Part shown: piece by piece, positions 62,281 to 64,000 of the stretch
Layout: each line of letters opens with the position of its first letter
Position numbering within the stretch: position 1 is the first letter of the stretch
NCBI RefSeq assembly: GCF_017795745.1
Contig: NZ_CP059067.1
Location: 2,852,001 to 2,916,000 of the forward strand
Length of the DNA: 64,000 nt
DNA from: Rhizobacter sp. AJA081-3
Lineage (GTDB): Bacteria; Pseudomonadota; Gammaproteobacteria; Burkholderiales; Burkholderiaceae_C
Reading direction: 5' to 3'
Notes under the pieces: generated by a model
The model's database searches: none
The model's input: only the letters and a program-made list of their open reading frames with translations
What the model was told of the DNA's origin: nothing
Made by a program: the position numbers and the translations under genes

Positions 62281-62745
62281 TTGACGATTCTAGGAAGCCG
62301 CACGCTGCATTGGGCCACCGAGGCCGACTGCGACGCCACCGCGCGATCGCTGGCCGCCCTGCCGCCGCTGCGCAAGGCCTTCATCGAACTGCACGGCCCG
62401 CTGGGCGCCGGCAAGACGACCTTCGCGCGCCACCTGCTGCACGCGCTGGGCGTGGCCGGCCGCGTGAAGAGCCCGACCTACGCGGTGATGGAGCCCTACG
62501 AACTGCCCGGCGGCAGCGTCTGGCACTTCGACTTCTACCGATTCAACGACCCGCAGGAATGGGAGGACGCGGGCTTTCGCGACATCTTCGCCAGCCCGGG
62601 GCTGAAACTCGCCGAATGGCCCGAGAAGGCCGTGGGCCTGCTGCCGGTGCCTGACCTGCGCGTGGACATCGAGCCTCTCGAAGGCGAAACGCGCCGCGTC
62701 ACGCTCGCCGCCTGCACGCCGCTCGGCCTGGAGCTGCTGGCATGA
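62281..62745 (+). CDS. tsaE: tRNA threonylcarbamoyladenosine ATPase TsaE
   Basis: This 154-aa P-loop ATPase (ELHGPLGAGKTTFARHLLHA; VKSPTYAVMEPYELPGG; WHFDFYRFNDPQEWEDAGF) is part of the t6A synthesis complex. The start is taken as TTG at 62281, immediately adjoining the divergent queG ATG. The frame is open into queG, but no ATG or GTG lies near. It is followed by amiC after 70 bp, a conserved proteobacterial order. Confidence 0.93.
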   Translation: MTILGSRTLHWATEADCDATARSLAALPPLRKAFIELHGPLGAGKTTFARHLLHALGVAGRVKSPTYAVMEPYELPGGSVWHFDFYRFNDPQEWEDAGFRDIFASPGLKLAEWPEKAVGLLPVPDLRVDIEPLEGETRRVTLAACTPLGLELLA

Positions 62746-62815
62746 GCCAGCGCCGGGCCGCCCCATGCCGGCTCACCCCCTCGGGGGGCGGGCGCGAAGC
62801 GACCTGGGGGCACGG
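62746..62815. repeat. GC hairpin element between tsaE and amiC
   Basis: The 70-bp gap contains a CCCCC/GGGGG hairpin around TC followed by GCGAAGCGACCTGGGGGC. It resembles the short C/G-run intergenic repeats scattered through genomes of this group, but only one copy is visible here. Confidence 0.4.
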
Positions 62816-64000
62816 ATGAGCGGCACGTCACGCCGCCAGGCGATCCGCGCCATGGGCTCGCTGGTACTGACGCTCGGCGCAGCGCAGATCGCACGCGGCG
62901 CCACCATCGTGGCGGTGCGCGTCTGGCCGGCCGACGACTACACGCGCGTGACGATCGAATCCGACACGCCGCTGTCGGAGAAGCACTTCCTCGCGCAGAA
63001 CCCGCAGCGCCTGGTGATCGACATCGATGGCCTCGAGCTCAGCCCCGCCCTGCGCGAGATCGTCGGCAAGGTGCGCTCCGACGACCCCTTCATCGAGGGC
63101 GTGCGTGTCGGCCAGAACCAGCCGCGCGTCGTGCGCCTGGTGATCGACCTGAAGCAGGCGACCGCGCCGCAGCTCTTCACGCTGCCGCCGGTGGCCGCCT
63201 ACCAGCACCGCATGGTGTTCGACCTCTACCCGGTGAAGGAACGCGACCCGCTGCTCGCACTGATCCACGAGAAGGAGATCGCCGAACAGCAAGCCGCGCA
63301 GGCCGTGCAGGACGCGTTGGGAGAATTCATCGGCCGCGTCGAGCGGCCGCCGGGCGCCAAGCCGCCGGCCTCGGCGCCAAGCTTGCAGACGCCTGCGCCG
63401 AAGGAACCGCCGCCGCTGTCCAAGGGCAAGATCGACCGCCTGATCGTCGTCGCGCTCGACCCCGGCCATGGCGGCGAAGACCCCGGCGCCATCGGCCCCA
63501 GCGGCCTGCGCGAGAAGGACGTGGTGCTGGCCATCGCACTGCAGCTGCGCGACAAGCTCAACGCACGCGCCGGCATGCGCGTGATGCTGACGCGCGACGC
63601 CGATTTCTTCGTGCCGCTGCAGGAGCGTGTGCGCAAGGCGCGCCGCGTGCAGGCCGACTTGTTCGTGTCGCTGCACGCCGACGCCTTCTTCACGCCGCAG
63701 GCGCGCGGCGCCTCGGTGTTCGCGCTCAGCCAGGGTGGTGCATCCAGCAGCGCGGCGCGCTGGATGGCCGACAAGGAAAACGCCGCCGACATCGTGGGCG
63801 GCATCAACGTGAAGAACCGCCACGCCGACGTGATGCGCACCCTGCTCGACATGAGCACCACGGCGCAGATCAAGGACAGCATGAAACTCGGCAGCGAGGT
63901 GCTGGGCCAGATCGGCAAGGTCGGCAAGCTGCACAAGCCGCGCGTCGAGCAGGCCGGCTTCGCAGTGCTGAAAGCGCCGGACATTCCATCGATCCTGGTC
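62816..64000 (+). CDS. amiC: N-acetylmuramoyl-L-alanine amidase AmiC (partial)
   Basis: The 395 visible codons begin with a Tat-like signal (SRRQAIRAMGSLVLTLG), then an AMIN domain (about 30-135; VRVWPADDYTRVTIESD) and the amidase_3 domain (from about 205; VVALDPGHGGEDPGAIG, with the later zinc His in LFVSLHADAF). It splits daughter-cell peptidoglycan in the periplasm. The 3' end lies beyond the window. Confidence 0.94.
   Translation, partial: MSGTSRRQAIRAMGSLVLTLGAAQIARGATIVAVRVWPADDYTRVTIESDTPLSEKHFLAQNPQRLVIDIDGLELSPALREIVGKVRSDDPFIEGVRVGQNQPRVVRLVIDLKQATAPQLFTLPPVAAYQHRMVFDLYPVKERDPLLALIHEKEIAEQQAAQAVQDALGEFIGRVERPPGAKPPASAPSLQTPAPKEPPPLSKGKIDRLIVVALDPGHGGEDPGAIGPSGLREKDVVLAIALQLRDKLNARAGMRVMLTRDADFFVPLQERVRKARRVQADLFVSLHADAFFTPQARGASVFALSQGGASSSAARWMADKENAADIVGGINVKNRHADVMRTLLDMSTTAQIKDSMKLGSEVLGQIGKVGKLHKPRVEQAGFAVLKAPDIPSILV

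Overview
The window reads as a GC-rich chromosome of a methylotrophy-capable betaproteobacterium, probably Burkholderiales of the Rubrivivax/Leptothrix/Methylibium type. This is inferred from gene content (H4MPT-linked C1 genes, a TssQ-type lipoprotein, a Bug-type binding protein, a Burkholderiales-style MerR protein) and not from a database match. No rRNA, tRNA, CRISPR array, prophage or transposase gene was seen.

1-20.5 kb is a dense island for tetrahydromethanopterin (H4MPT)/methanofuran-dependent formaldehyde oxidation. It holds the catalytic route (fae, mtdB, mch, fhcBADC) and much of the cofactor biosynthesis: mptG, a DmrB/AfpA-type flavoprotein, a DHPS-like protein, folB, a RimK-like ligase, mfnB/mfnD/mfnE/mfnF homologues, and poorly characterised companions (HisA-like, DUF447, CitG-like, COG2232 ATP-grasp). 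Formaldehyde would go to methylene-H4MPT (Fae), methenyl-H4MPT (MtdB), formyl-H4MPT (Mch), then formyl-methanofuran and formate (FhcD with FhcABC). A sigma-54 activator gene of the AcoR type lies inside the island. The upstream regions of fhcB and mptG each carry a -24/-12-like element (GG-N10-GC) and a palindrome with the shared core ACACWGTGT. The distance between the two is the same, 61.5 bp centre to centre, at both genes. This suggests an undescribed sigma-54-controlled H4MPT regulon.

20.5-26.7 kb holds a pterin carbinolamine dehydratase and a five-gene aromatic-type catabolic operon (MBL-fold protein, VOC protein, FAD monooxygenase, DUF2783, fumarylacetoacetase) divergent from an IclR regulator. 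26.7-31.5 kb is a photolyase/oxidoreductase cluster (SDR, FeS cryptochrome/photolyase, DUF2256, FAD oxidoreductase) divergent from a MerR regulator. 31.6-36.3 kb carries ubiD, a lytic transglycosylase with a long folded leader, glyA behind a recognisable ZTP (pfl) riboswitch, and nrdR. 36.4-39.7 kb is a minor pilin operon (fimT, pilE, pilW, pilX, pilV). 39.7-44.8 kb is ribD-ribE-ribBX-ribH-nusB plus an aminotransferase.

44.9-49.4 kb has a Ser/Thr kinase with a PEGA domain, a TssQ-like lipoprotein, ybgC and tolQRA. 49.5-60.7 kb holds acs, a UPF0114 protein, nhaA, class I fumarase, an ECF42-type sigma factor with two YciI partners, xerD, a Bug binding protein, a chalcone-isomerase-fold protein and an AEC transporter. 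A 513-bp non-coding stretch follows (60670-61182) with nested long inverted repeats, then queG, tsaE and a truncated amiC.
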